Positions 46,103 to 60,196 of a stretch of 64,000 nucleotides of DNA are shown here, piece after piece. The stretch lies in contig CP136068.1 in the NCBI GenBank assembly GCA_032622095.1, positions 51,520,443 through 51,584,442 on the forward strand. Direction: 5' to 3'. Every line of letters begins with the position of its first letter. Positions within the stretch are counted from its first letter, which is position 1. This DNA comes from Siphonodentalium dalli. Its lineage: Eukaryota; Mollusca; Scaphopoda; Gadilida; Siphonodentaliidae. Made by a program: the position numbers and the translations under genes. The notes below the pieces were generated by a model, which saw only the letters and a program-made list of their open reading frames with translations, had not been told where the DNA came from and made no database searches.

Positions 46103-46560
46103 TAAAGGTACTCAATCCAAACAGAGGGTCCCCATCTCAACAGATTCCAACAACAACAATCCGATCAGAGGGTCCTATATTACTATTTCTTTGGCTTTGG
46201 GGGTAAAACATATATGATTCGAGTCGAGGAACCCATCAAACAAAGCTCAGAGTTATTAGATATTGATTTTTGAAATTTGTTATTTTCACGAGATGAGTAC
46301 TAATACTTGCCGTCAATTTTGTAACCTGCTCGAGACGTTTACACCAAAACCCTATTCAAACATACAAGGATGGATAACTCTAAAATCAAGTGGTAATAAT
46401 AACGCAATTTTGACCGTGTTCTGGGACAGAAAGTATTCCCGATAATGAAAAATAATAGATTTCTAAAATCGATATCTAACAAATCTGAGCTTTGATAGGT
46501 GACTTCCTCGACTCGAATCAAATATTTTTGACCTCCGAAGCCATTGAAATAGTAATTGAG
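46103..46560. mobile_element. Truncated copy of the 34291-35413 element
   Basis: It starts TTAAAGGTACTCAATCC and contains the same foldback (TTCGAGTCGAGGAACCCA ... CCTCGACTCGAATCAAA). The right terminus is missing: homology stops at GAAATAGTAATTGAG, where duplication copy B begins. The duplication junction therefore lies inside this element. Confidence 0.8.
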
Positions 46561-47639
46561 AGGAGTCCCCATGCCCCCTGAAAATGTGGTTTCACTAGTC
46601 CATTTGAATTTTACAAATCAAGCAAAATATTTTTTTCTTCGAAATGTTGATTGTGTCGTGTCTTGCCTTAGCTATAACATATCCTGGAAATTTGTAGAAA
46701 TGCTGATTACGTCTGAACCTAGAACATGTGATAAACTGGGCCTAAATTCGGAGTTGATATACCTCTACTACTTTTTATACATCTTTCTCTGAATCAATTG
46801 TGATAGTATATTCTGATGAAATCAAGACCTGAGTATATATAGGGCCCTGCAAGGCTTCGAGATTCAATTCGATTTGTAAATGGGACTACTGATTCGATTA
46901 AATCATAGGATTCAACTATTTTTAAATATCCTTCTTGTCATCATTATTGTTAAAAAAATAACATCCTTGGTTGAAGATGTCTTATTATAAATTTAACTAT
47001 TAGAATAATACCTAAAATGTTAGCCTACATGTAACTAACTGTTTTTGTCTTGTTACATTGATTATTTGTATCATACTCCAAATGACGTGACAGTAATACA
47101 GTGTTTGTCTCACCAAATCATGCAAATGTAAAGAGTCATTGGAAATATTGAATTCACTTTACAAATGCAAACAATCATAATTAATCAGACTCAATGTTTG
47201 TCTAGGCATACCTGAAATGTACTTGCAGAATTTCAAATGTTCATAATTTTCGAAACACAAACTGTACCAAATTTTATAATTTTAGGACGAGACTTTTTTT
47301 TTCAACTGGAACATCCAATGATTCAACAGTGGGTCTTATACATTATAAAACTCTCCATCACCAATGCAACACCCTTGTAATTGCATACCCTATTTTGCCC
47401 CTTTACACAAAGAAATATTTCTGAATTGGTCTTTATCCCATAGTTTTGGGCGCTATATTTCCCAAGTTCACAAAACATGTATTATGTTATCAGAATTTTA
47501 CTAGAATTCAAATTTGACCTGAAACCAATAAAATAATTTTCCTAATTTGGGATGGATTAAAGGGGGATTGTACCCTAAATTCAGTCATTTATGGGACCAT
47601 CTCCTTTTATACTCGACAGAATATATGCAACAAATGAAT

Positions 47640-47820
47640 GAATTTGAGCCATGGATTAGCGCATTTACTTTATGAATGAAACAAACAACATGATAATTAT
47701 AATGATAATGAATTTAGGAGTTTCATATAATTACAATGTTTCATTATAATTACCATGTTGTTTGCATCGTTCATAGAGCACATAGGTGTATTTTGCACAA
47801 ATTCATGGCTCAAATTCAAT
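47640..47820. repeat. Foldback repeat, copy B counterpart
   Basis: Same inverted arms as 23485-23665, with small deletions (for example the central TATGGCTGG segment is shortened). Confidence 0.6.
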
Positions 47821-47938
47821 CATTTGTTGCATATATCAGATTTAGTGGACATTACACCTTTAAGTGAAGAATCTCAAGCTATCATCCAATTCAATAGTTC
47901 ATTGATAATTTATCAGTCTGGAAAGAAATCACCACAAT

Positions 47939-50900
47939 GTGACAAGAGGGTTACAATCAGGAGGGTTACAATCAGGAGGGTTACAATCAGGAGGGTTACA
48001 ATCAGGAGGGTTACAATCAGGAGGGTTACAATCAGGAGGGTTACAATCAGGAGGGTTACAATCAGGAGGGTTACAATCAGGAGGGTTACAATCAGGAGGG
48101 TTACAATCAGGAGGGTTACAATCAGGAGGGTTACAATCAGGAGGGTTACAATCAGGAGGGTTACAATCAGGAGGGTTACAATCAGGAGGGTTACAATCAG
48201 GAGGGTTACAATCAGGAGGGTTACAATCAGGAGGGTTACAATCAGGAGGGTTACAATCAGGAGGGTTACAATCAGGAGGGTTACAATCAGGAGGGTTACA
48301 ATCAGGAGGGTTACAATCATAGTGACAAGAGGGTTACAATCATAGTGACAGGAGGGTTACAATCAGTGACAAGAGGGTTACAATCATAGTGACAAGAGGG
48401 TTACAATCATAGTGACAAGAGGGTTACAATCAGGATGGTTACAATCATAGTGACAAGAGGGTTACAATCATAGTGACAAGAGGGTTACAATCATAGTGAC
48501 AAGAGGGTTACAATCATAGTGACAAGAGGGTTACAATCATAGTGACAAGAGGGTTACAATCATAGTGACAAGAGGGTTACAATCATAGTGACAAGAGGGT
48601 TACAATCATAGTGACAAGAGGGTTACAATCATAGTGACAAGAGGGTTACAATCATAGTGACAAGAGGGTTACAATCATAGTGACAAGAGGGTTACAATCA
48701 TAGTGACAAGAGGGTTACAATCATAGTGACAAGAGGGTTACAATCATAGTGACAAGAGGGTTACAATCATAGTGACAAGAGGGTTACAATCATAGTGACA
48801 AGAGGGTTACAATCATAGTGACAAGAGGGTTACAATCATAGTGACAGGAGGGTTACAATCATAGTGACAAGAGGGTTACAATCATAGTGACAAGAGGGTT
48901 ACAATCATAGTGACAAGAGGGTTACAATCATAGTGACAAGAGGGTTACAATCATAGTGACAAGAGGGTTACAATCATAGTGACAAGAGGGTTACAATCAT
49001 AGTGACAAGAGGGTTACAATCATAGTGACAAGAGGGTTACAATCATAGTGACAAGAGGGTTACAATCATAGTGACAAGAGGGTTACAATCATAGTGACAA
49101 GAGGGTTACAATCATAGTGACAAGAGGGTTACAATCATAGTGACAAGAGGGTTACAATCATAGTGACAAGAGGGTTACAATCATAGTGACAAGAGGGTTA
49201 CAATCATAGTGACAAGAGGGTTACAATCATAGTGACAAGAGGGTTACAATCATAGTGACAAGAGGGTTACAATCATAGTGACAAGAGGGTTACAATCATA
49301 GTGACAAGAGGGTTACAATCATAGTGACAAGAGGGTTACAATCATAGTGACAAGAGGGTTACAATCATAGTGACAAGAGGGTTACAATCAGGAGGGTTAC
49401 AATCAGGAGGGTTACAATCAGGAGGGTTACAATCAGGAGGGTTACAATCAGGAGGGTTACAATCAGGAGGGTTACAATCAGGAGGGTTACAATCAGGAGG
49501 GTTACAATCATAGTGACAAGAGGGTTACAATCAGGGTTACAATCATAGTGACAAGAGGGTTACAATCATAGTGACAAGAGGGTTACAATCATAGTGACAA
49601 GAGGGTTACAATCATAGTGACAAGAGGGTTACAATCATAGTGACAAGAGGGTTACAATCATAGTGACAAGAGGGTTACAATCATAGTGACAAGAGGGTTA
49701 CAATCATAGTGACAAGAGGGTTACAATCATAGTGACAAGAGGGTTACAATCATAGTGACAAGAGGGTTACAATCATAGTGACAAGAGGGTTACAATCATA
49801 GTGACAAGAGGGTTACAATCATAGTGACAAGAGGGTTACAATCATAGTGACAAGAGGGTTACAATCATAGTGACAAGAGGGTTACAATCATAGTGACAAG
49901 AGGGTTACAATCATAGTGACAAGAGGGTTACAATCATAGTGACAAGAGGGTTACAATCATAGTGACAAGAGGGTTACAATCATAGTGACAAGAGGGTTAC
50001 AATCATAGTGACAAGAGGGTTACAATCATAGTGACAAGAGGGTTACAATCATAGTGACAAGAGGGTTACAATCATAGTGACAAGAGGGTTACAATCATAG
50101 TGACAAGAGGGTTACAATCATAGTGACAAGAGGGTTACAATCATAGTGACAGGAGGGTTACAATCATAGTGACAAGAGGGTTACAATCATAGTGACAAGA
50201 GGGTTACAATCATAGTGACAAGAGGGTTACAATCATAGTGACAAGAGGGTTACAATCATAGTGACAAGAGGGTTACAATCATAGTGACAAGAGGGTTACA
50301 ATCATAGTGACAAGAGGGTTACAATCATAGTGACAAGAGGGTTACAATCATAGTGACAAGAGGGTTACAATCATAGTGACAAGAGGGTTACAATCATAGT
50401 GACAAGAGGGTTACAATCATAGTGACAAGAGGGTTACAATCATAGTGACAAGAGGGTTACAATCATAGTGACAAGAGGGTTACAATCATAGTGACAAGAG
50501 GGTTACAATCATAGTGACAAGAGGGTTACAATCATAGTGACAAGAGGGTTACAATCATAGTGACAAGAGGGTTACAATCATAGTGACAAGAGGGTTACAA
50601 TCATAGTGACAAGAGGGTTACAATCATAGTGACAAGAGGGTTACAATCATAGTGACAAGAGGGTTACAATCAGGAGGGTTACAATCAGGAGGGTTACAAT
50701 CAGGAGGATTACAATCAGGAGGGTTACAATCAGGAGGGTTACAATCAGGAGGGTTACAATCAGGAGGGTTACAATCAGGAGGGTTACAATCATAGTGACA
50801 AGAGGGTTACAATCAGGGTTACAATCATAGTGACAAGAGGGTTACAATCATAGTGACAAGAGGGTTACAATCATAGTGACAAGAGGGTTACAATCATAGT

Positions 50901-53900
50901 GACAAGAGGGTTACAATCATAGTGACAAGAGGGTTACAATCATAGTGACAAGAGGGTTACAATCATAGTGACAAGAGGGTTACAATCATAGTGACAAGAG
51001 GGTTACAATCATAGTGACAAGAGGGTTACAATCATAGTGACAAGAGGGTTACAATCATAGTGACAAGAGGGTTACAATCAGGGTTACAATCATAGTGACA
51101 AGAGGGTTACAATCATAGTGACAAGAGGGTTACAATCATAGTGACAAGAGGGTTACAATCATAGTGACAAGAGGGTTACAATCATAGTGACAAGAGGGTT
51201 ACAATCATAGTGACAAGAGGGTTACAATCATAGTGACAAGAGGGTTACAATCATAGTGACAAGAGGGTTACAATCATAGTGACAAGAGGGTTACAATCAT
51301 AGTGACAAGAGGGTTACAATCATAGTGACAAGAGGGTTACAATCATAGTGACAAGAGGGTTACAATCATAGTGACAAGAGGGTTACAATCATAGTGACAA
51401 GAGGGTTACAATCATAGTGACAAGAGGGTTACAATCATAGTGACAAGAGGGTTACAATCATAGTGACAAGAGGGTTACAATCATAGTGACAAGAGGGTTA
51501 CAATCATAGTGACAAGAGGGTTACAATCATAGTGACAAGAGGGTTACAATCATAGTGACAAGAGGGTTACAATCATAGTGACAAGAGGGTTACAATCATA
51601 GTGACAAGAGGGTTACAATCATAGTGACAAGAGGGTTACAATCATAGTGACAAGAGGGTTACAATCATAGTGACAAGAGGGTTACAATCATAGTGACAAG
51701 AGGGTTACAATCATAGTGACAAGAGGGTTACAATCATAGTGACAAGAGGGTTACAATCATAGTGACAAGAGGGTTACAATCATAGTGACAAGAGGGTTAC
51801 AATCATAGTGACAAGAGGGTTACAATCATAGTGACAAGAGGGTTACAATCATAGTGACAAGAGGGTTACAATCATAGTGACAAGAGGGTTACAATCATAG
51901 TGACAAGAGGGTTACAATCATAGTGACAGAGGGTTACAATCATAGTGACAAGAGGGTTACAATCATAGTGACAGGAGGGTTACAATCATAGTGACAAGAG
52001 GGTTACAATCATAGTGACAGGAGGGTTACAATCATAGTGACAGGAGGGTTACAATCATAGTGACAAGAGGGTTACAATCATAGTGACAAGAGGGTTACAA
52101 TCATAGTGACAAGAGGGTTACAATCATAGTGACAAGAGGGTTACAATCATAGTGACAAGAGGGTTACAATCATAGTGACAAGAGGGTTACAATCATAGTG
52201 ACAAGAGGGTTACAATCATAGTGACAAGAGGGTTACAATCATAGTGACAAGAGGGTTACAATCATAGTGACAAGAGGGTTACAATCATAGTGACAAGAGG
52301 GTTACAATCATAGTGACAAGAGGGTTACAATCATAGTGACAAGAGGGTTACAATCATAGTGACGAGGGTTACAATCATAGTGACAAGAGGGTTACAATCA
52401 TAGTGACAAGAGGGTTACAATCATAGTGACAAGAGGGTTACAATCATAGTGACAAGAGGGTTACAATCATAGTGACAAGAGGGTTACAATCATAGTGACA
52501 AGAGGGTTACAATCATAGTGACAAGAGGGTTACAATCATAGTGACAAGAGGGTTACAATCATAGTGACAAGAGGGTTACAATCATAGTGACAAGAGGGTT
52601 ACAATCATAGTGACAAGAGGGTTACAATCATAGTGACAAGAGGGTTACAATCATAGTGACAAGAGGGTTACAATCATAGTGACAGGAGGGTTACAATCAT
52701 AGTGACAAGAGGGTTACAATCATAGTGACAAGAGGGTTACAATCATAGTGACAAGAGGGTTACAATCATAGTGACAAGAGGGTTACAATCATAGTGACAA
52801 GAGGGTTACAATCATAGTGACAAGAGGGTTACAATCATAGTGACAGGAGGGTTACAATCATAGTGACAAGAGGGTTACAATCATAGTGACAAGAGGGTTA
52901 CAATCATAGTGACAGGAGGGTTACAATCATAGTGACAAGAGGGTTACAATCATAGTGACAAGAGGGTTACAATCATAGTGACAAGAGGGTTACAATCATA
53001 GTGACAAGAGGGTTACAATCATAGTGACAAGAGGGTTACAATCATAGTGACAAGAGGGTTACAATCATAGTGACAAGAGGGTTACAATCATAGTGACAAG
53101 AGGGTTACAATCATAGTGACAGGAGGGTTACAATCATAGTGACAAGAGGGTTACAATCATAGTGACAAGAGGGTTACAATCATAGTGACAGGAGGGTTAC
53201 AATCATAGTGACAAGAGGGTTACAATCATAGTGACAAGAGGGTTACAATCATAGTGACAAGAGGGTTACAATCATAGTGACGAGAGGGTTACAATCATAG
53301 TGACGAGAGGGTTACAATCATCAGAGGGTTACAATCATAGTGACAAGAGGGTTACAATCATAGTGACAAGAGGGTTACAATCATAGTGACGAGAGGGTTA
53401 CAATCATAGTGACGAGAGGGTTACAATCATCAGAGGGTTACAATCATAGTGACAAGAGGGTTACAATCATAGTGACAAGAGGGTTACAATCATAGTGACA
53501 AGAGGGTTACAATCATAGTGACGAGGGTTACAATCATAGTGACAAGAGGGTTACAATCATAGTGACAAGAGGGTTACAATCATAGTGACAAGAGGGTTAC
53601 AATCATAGTGACAAGAGGGTTACAATCATAGTGACAAGAGGGTTACAATCATAGTGACAAGAGGGTTACAATCATAGTGACAAGAGGGTTACAATCATAG
53701 TGACAAGAGGGTTACAATCATAGTGACAAGAGGGTTACAATCATAGTGACAAGAGGGTTACAATCATAGTGACGAGGGTTACAATCAGGAGGGTTACAAT
53801 CATAGTGACAAGAGGGTTACAATCATAGTGACGAGGGTTACAATCATCGTGACAAGAGGGTTACAATCATAGTGACAAGAGGGTTACAATCATAGTGACG

Positions 53901-56570
53901 AGGGTTACAATCATAGTGACAAGAGGGTTACAATCATAGTGACAAGAGGGTTACAATCATAGTGACAAGAGGGTTACAATCATAGTGACAAGAGGGTTAC
54001 AATCATAGTGACAAGAGGGTTACAATCATAGTGACAAGAGGGTTACAATCATAGTGACAAGAGGGTTACAATCATAGTGACGAGGGTTACAATCATAGTG
54101 ACAAGAGGGTTACAATCAGGAGGGTTACAATCATAGTGACAAGAGGGTTACAATCATAGTGACGAGGGTTACAATCATAGTGACAAGAGGGTTACAATCA
54201 TCAGAGGGTTACAATCATAGTGACAAGAGGGTTACAATCATAGTGACAAGAGGGTTACAATCATAGTGACAAGAGGGTTACAATCATAGTGACAAGAGGG
54301 TTACAATCATAGTGACAAGAGGGTTACAATCATAGTGACAAGAGGGTTACAATCATAGTGACGAGAGGGTTACAATCATCAGAGGGTTACAATCATAGTG
54401 ACAAGAGGGTTACAATCATAGTGACAAGAGGGTTACAATCATAGTGACAAGAGGGTTACAATCATAGTGACAAGAGGGTTACAATCATCAGAGGGTTACA
54501 ATCATAGTGACAAGAGGGTTACAATCATAGTGACAAGAGGGTTACAATCATAGTGACAAGAGGGTTACAATCATAGTGACAAGAGGGTTACAATCATAGT
54601 GACAAGAGGGTTACAATCATAGTGACAAGAGGGTTACAATCATAGTGACGAGAGGGTTACAATCATAGTGACAAGAGGGTTACAATCATAGTGACAAGAG
54701 GGTTACAATCATAGTGACAAGAGGGTTACAATCATAGTGACAAGAGGGTTACAATCATAGTGACAAGAGGGTTACAATCATAGTGACAAGAGGGTTACAA
54801 TCATAGTGACAAGAGGGTTACAATCATAGTGACAAGAGGGTTACAATCATAGTGACAAGAGGGTTACAATCATAGTGACAAGAGGGTTACAATCATAGTG
54901 ACAAGAGGGTTACAATCATAGTGACAAGAGGGTTACAATCATAGTGACAAGAGGGTTACAATCATAGTGACAAGAGGGTTACAATCATAGTGACAAGAGG
55001 GTTACAATCATCGTGACAAGAGGGTTACAATCATAGTGACAAGAGGGTTACAATCATAGTGACAAGAGGGTTACAATCATCGTGATAAGAGGGTTACAAT
55101 CATAGTGACAAGAGGGTTACAATCATCGTGACAAGAGGGTTACAATCATAGTGACAAGAGGGTTACAATCATAGTGACAAGAGGGTTACAATCATCGTGA
55201 CAAGAGGGTTACAATCATAGTGACAAGAGGGTTACAATCATCGTGACAAGAGGGTTACAATCATAGTGACAAGAGGGTTACAATCATAGTGACAAGAGGG
55301 TTACAATCATAGTGACAAGAGGGTTACAATCATCGTGACAAGAGGGTTACAATCATAGTGACAAGAGGGTTACAATCATAGTGACAAGAGGGTTACAATC
55401 ATAGTGACAAGAGGGTTACAATCATAGTGACAAGAGGGTTACAATCATAGTGACAAGAGGGTTACAATCATAGTGACAAGAGGGTTACAATCATTACGAG
55501 GGTTACAATCATAGTGACAAGAGGGTTACAATCATAGTGACAAGAGGGTTACAATCATAGTGACAAGAGGGTTACAATCATAGTGACAAGAGGGTTACAA
55601 TCATAGTGACAAGAGGGTTACAATCATTACGAGGGTTACAATCATAGTGACAAGAGGGTTACAATCATAGTGACAAGAGGGTTACAATCATAGTGACAAG
55701 AGGGTTACAATCATAGTGACAAGAGGGTTACAATCATAGTGACAAGAGGGTTACAATCATAGTGACAAGAGGGTTACAATCATAGTGACAAGAGGGTTAC
55801 AATCATAGTGACAAGAGGGTTACAATCATAGTGACAAGAGGGTTACAATCATAGTGACAAGAGGGTTACAATCATAGTGACAAGAGGGTTACAATCATAG
55901 TGACAAGAGGGTTACAATCATAGTGACAAGAGGGTTACAATCATAGTGACAAGAGGGTTACAATCATAGTGACAAGAGGGTTACAATCATAGTGACAAGA
56001 GGGTTACAATCATAGTGACAAGAGGGTTACAATCATAGTGACAAGAGGGTTACAATCATAGTGACAAGAGGGTTACAATCATAGTGACAAGAGGGTTACA
56101 ATCATAGTGACAAGAGGGTTACAATCATAGTGACAAGAGGGTTACAATCATAGTGACAAGAGGGTTACAATCATAGTGACAAGAGGGTTACAATCATAGT
56201 GACAAGAGGGTTACAATCATAGTGACAAGAGGGTTACAATCATAGTGACAAGAGGGTTACAATCATAGTGACAAGAGGGTTACAATCATAGTGACAAGAG
56301 GGTTACAATCATAGTGACAAGAGGGTTACAATCATAGTGACAAGAGGGTTACAATCATAGTGACAAGAGGGTTACAATCATAGTGACAAGAGGGTTACAA
56401 TCATAGTGACAAGAGGGTTACAATCATAGTGACAAGAGGGTTACAATCATAGTGACAAGAGGGTTACAATCATAGTGACAAGAGGGTTACAATCATAGTG
56501 ACAAGAGGGTTACAATCATAGTGACAAGAGGGTTACAATCATAGTGACAAGAGGGTTACAATCATAGTGA
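47939..56570 (+). repeat. 23/15-bp minisatellite, about 380 units (copy B)
   Basis: The same 23-bp unit as copy A over 8.6 kb. It differs in having homogeneous blocks of a 15-bp form (GGAGGGTTACAATCA), which lacks eight bases of the full unit: about 24 copies at 47957-48318 and eight-copy blocks near 49389 and 50671. The segment around the last two blocks is a higher-order duplication with a period of 1,282 bp. Other variants are GACGAGAGGG, ATCATCAGAGGG (53280-54500) and ATCATTACGAGGG (55494 and 55626, 132 bp apart). The 15-bp blocks, a multiple of three, give long open frames in several readings. These are artefacts. Confidence 0.97.
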
Positions 56571-57741
56571 CTTAAATTCTGCAGTGTCTCTTGGTTGACC
56601 ACAGACATGAATTTTGCCCACCTTTTGTCCACCTTTTTCTGAATTTAACAAACTGAAAACAAATGTATGTCAAAACCAAGATGATTAGTGCAGCATTAAA
56701 GATCCTGTGCCAGTGAATTTTCTTAGATATGCAAGTCTCCCATCTGGAGCCTCCCATATATTAGAGAATGCACTGGCTGTCAAGATAAATATTCAGTCCT
56801 TCCCACGAGGAAAACACAACAAGAGCATTTATTTGCTCCCTAATAATAATAACCTGTAATGCAGAAGACGGGTGTAATATGGCACCTAAATTATAATTGT
56901 ATGTTGGGTTTTTGCTCAACCAAAGGTCATTGTGGAATAGACCTATGTCTAGTTACACTTTAATATGCATTAGTTGAACTGAGATTGTATTAAAAGTATC
57001 TACATAAACCTTACAAAAGTTCAATATTGAACCAATAATTACAGTCTCCATTAGTATTTTGCGAAGAGGGACGTGTGCGAATTTCAGCACCAGTGAATTG
57101 AAAAGTACAAGTGCTTACGGGTGCGAGAGCAATCACTCCTGTCTCCTGGGAAGGACTGAATATTATAAGGTTAATGTAATCTCTTATATATGCGAGGCTC
57201 TCATATACTTATGAGAGAATGCATCAGGGATTTTGCAAAATTTCAGGAACTCTAGTCATGGAAGGGTTAATAAGTTCTGAAAGAGACAGATTAATTCAGA
57301 GACGGCCCCAGATGCTTTGTTAAGTAAACAAAAGCCAAAACAATATGTCTATATTTTAATATTCTTTCTGATTATGGCAGTTCTAAAGGGTGTGACTATT
57401 TTTAAAGCATACCCACCACAAAGGCTATGCATACCTTTAAACAATTTGCCATTTTCAAAAATCACACTTTCAAATTTCCAATCAAGCAACGATCAGAAGG
57501 TTAGAAAACCAGTGGTATGCATACCTTTAAACAAGCAATGTGCTACATTTACCATGTTCTCATTTCATTCAAAACCAACAGGTCATTAACATAGGAGATA
57601 CAGGCTATTTTTTTAGGGGTGTTTCAAGTTAGATTGATCTGGGACTGTAAATAATCTTTTATTCCGAGCACCAGTTAAAATAATATCTATTACCAGAAAC
57701 AAAATGTTAGGCATCGTTGCACTATTATCAAGGCTATTTCA
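56571..57741 (+). other. Copy B sequence right of the minisatellite
   Basis: Matches 28303-30765 of copy A minus the five blocks present only in A. It serves as the empty-site reference for them: single TTAA sites at about 57437-57440 and 57530-57533. The decayed hairpin element and the GGCAGTTCTAAAGGGTGTG repeat (57376-57441) are present. No gene. Confidence 0.7.
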
Positions 57742-59027
57742 TTATATATATATACTAGCCGATGAGCCCGACGTTGTCCGGGCTATTCAAAAACCAAATT
57801 TCAAGTCGATAGCTCTACCCAGCCCGACGTTGTCCGGGCTATTCAAAAACCAAATTTCAAGTCGATAGCTCCACCCGTTTCCAAGATCTGGTCTGCGCAT
57901 GCGCGAAGCTGGCATCGCACGGGCTCGGCAACCCGATAAAATTCATATCCGGGGCAAGATACATTCACATAGCAAATTTCAAGTCGATAGCTCCACCCGT
58001 TTCCGAGATCTCGTCTGTGCATGCGCGAAGCTGGCGTCGCACGGGCTCGGCGACCCGATAAAATTTGTATCCGGGGCAAGATATATTCACATAGCAAATT
58101 TCAAGTCGATAGCTCCACCCTTTTCCGAGATCTCGTCTGCGCATGCGCGAAGCTGGCGTCGCACGGGCTCGGCGACCCGATAAAATTCGTATCCGGGGCA
58201 AGATACATTCACATAGCAAATTTCAAGTCGATAGCTCCACGCGTTTCCGAGATCTCGTCTGCGCATGCGCTGCACGGGCGTCACACGGGCTCGCCAATAC
58301 GACAAGGTCGACCGCCTGGTCAAACTACACACACGTACCAAGTTTCGTCCCGATCGGTCGAGAATCGTAGATTTGTATAAATGACAGACAGACAGACAAA
58401 CAGACAAACAAACAGACAGAGGTCTTCAAAATATATATGAGACTAGCCGATGAGCCCGACGTTGTCCGGGCTATTGCAAAACCAAATTTCGATAGCTCCA
58501 CCCGTTTCCGAGATCCAAATTTCAAGTCGATAGCTCCACCCGTTTCCGAGATCTGGTGTATTGAAAAACTAAATTTCAAGTCGATAGCTCTACCCGTTTC
58601 CGAGATCTGGTCTGCGCATGCGCGAAGCTGGCGTCGCACGGGCTCGGCGACCCGATAAAATTCGTATCCGGGGCAAGATACATTCACATAGCAAATTTCA
58701 AGTCGATAGCTCCACCCGTTTCCGAGATCTCGTCTGCGCATGTGCGAAGCTGGTGTCGCACGGGCTCGGCGACCCGATATAATTCGTATCCGGGGCAAGA
58801 TACATTCACATAGCAAATTTCAAGTCGATAGCTCCACCCGTTTCCGAGATCTCGCGAAGCGGCGCCGCACGGGCTCGCCAATACGACAACGTTCACCGCC
58901 TGGTCAAACTACACTCACGTACCAAGTTTCGTCCCGATCGGTCGAGAATCGTAGATTTGTATTAATGACAGACAGACAGACAGACAGACAAACATACAGA
59001 CAGAGGTCTTCAAAATATATAAGAGAT
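57742..59027 (+). mobile_element. GC-rich pearl-like element, head-to-tail dimer (private to copy B)
   Basis: Two complete units, 57754-58441 and 58442-59027. Each begins ACTAGCCGATGAGCCCG with the hairpin AGCCCG-acgttgtc-CGGGCT. Core units of 122 bp follow, spaced exactly at 57899, 58021 and 58143 (CGAAGCTGGCGTCGCACGGG; AAATTTCAAGTCGATAGCTC). Each ends with CCAAGTTTCGTCCCGATCGG, a CAGA/CAAA microsatellite and GAGGTCTTCAAAATATAT. Copy A is continuous (GGCTATTTAACATTAGG) at this point. The overlapping open frames of 60-160 codons on both strands arise from the CpG-rich 122-bp cores and are not genes. Confidence 0.85.
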
Positions 59028-60196
59028 TATAACATTAGGCTAGATTTTTTAATGATTGTGAGATTCAGCAGCCAGGATTGGGCTTCAGCTTTAGCTAAAT
59101 TTCAGGTCTACAAGATGTATGCCTATTTTCACATTGATATATGACCTTTTCATTTCATATTAAGTTATAGGAAGAGATAGACCATCTTTGAAGTGTTGTT
59201 CTGGAAGAGGTACTACATACAGAATGGTATTTGACTAATACCAACTTCTTATTCAATTTATTCATGTGTGCTCAGTGCTTTTATTCATATTGTGTTCCTT
59301 TTTCAAATTAAAGACAAGGAAGGCGTTCGTAATACCATTAGAATGGTATCGTATTCTACCTGAACTAGCAAAAAACAAGCGCTATAAATATATAGCGTAC
59401 AAAGATATATCACCTACAATCAGATGAGCTTCTTGAGGTGTCGAAATATTACATATTACGGTATTTGCCAGAATATGTGTGCATAGTGCACCAACTGATG
59501 ACTTCTTGGATTTCAATATAAAGAAAACAATGCTAGGCAACTTGAGTACTGGTACCATTATTGTTGGTAATATATATTTTATTGGAGAAATATGCAACAC
59601 AAAGTTACCCGTTCCTATTAATCGTTATCTGTATTTTAGTGTTATCGTTCTTCCCTGAAAATAACAAAGGCACCTGTTATAGCTTTACGGTTAACAGAAG
59701 AATTTCAACTCGCTGTACCTCACTGGGAGAATAATAATAATGAAAATAAGAACAAAGTCTTTTTCACATTTTCATTGTAATAATGGTTTTACAAGCTTTG
59801 TATTTTTTAGCTTTACCAGCTGTGAACGCCTTCCTAATCATTAATTTGAAATGGTTATACATACTGTCTCATTCCGGTCAAAGGCCTATTAGGATTATTA
59901 CAGCTGAAGACCCAGTAATGAGCCACTAACTTTGGAGATAGTGTAGTATACCATTGAAATATTGTTTGACCATATCATGTATTTCATTTCTGATGGATAT
60001 TTCATATAATGTATTCTTTTTTCAAACAAACCATTAATTCAGTCTGACAAGAACATTTCAGTATTTCAAGTCCCCATTGTACAATTTTGTAGTTTTCAGA
60101 CATATAGTTCTTCGCTGAAAATGACAACAAAGGCACCTGTTACAACTTTACGGTAAACACAGGAATTACAATACCCAGTATAGTCGGTGTGCTTAA

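Noticed and set aside
47755-48345. Open frames of 127-196 codons with perfect RVTIR, GGLQS or IVTLL repeats on both strands
   Set aside because: They come from the 15-bp unit block, whose length is a multiple of three. All readings are open, and the sequence is a satellite with no start context or splice signals.
23810-56570. Telomere-like repeat (GGGTTA within each unit)
   Set aside because: The hexamer occurs once per 23-bp unit with constant other sequence. It is not a TTAGGG array.
57754-57800. Hammerhead ribozyme (CCGATGAG followed by a GC stem)
   Set aside because: The conserved GAAA after the stem and the cleavage-site stems are missing. The hairpin is better explained as the element terminus.
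57843-59144. Overlapping 60-160-codon frames on both strands, Arg/Ala-rich
   Set aside because: They arise from GC-rich 122-bp core repeats of a pearl-like element. Frames overlap on both strands and repeat with the DNA period.
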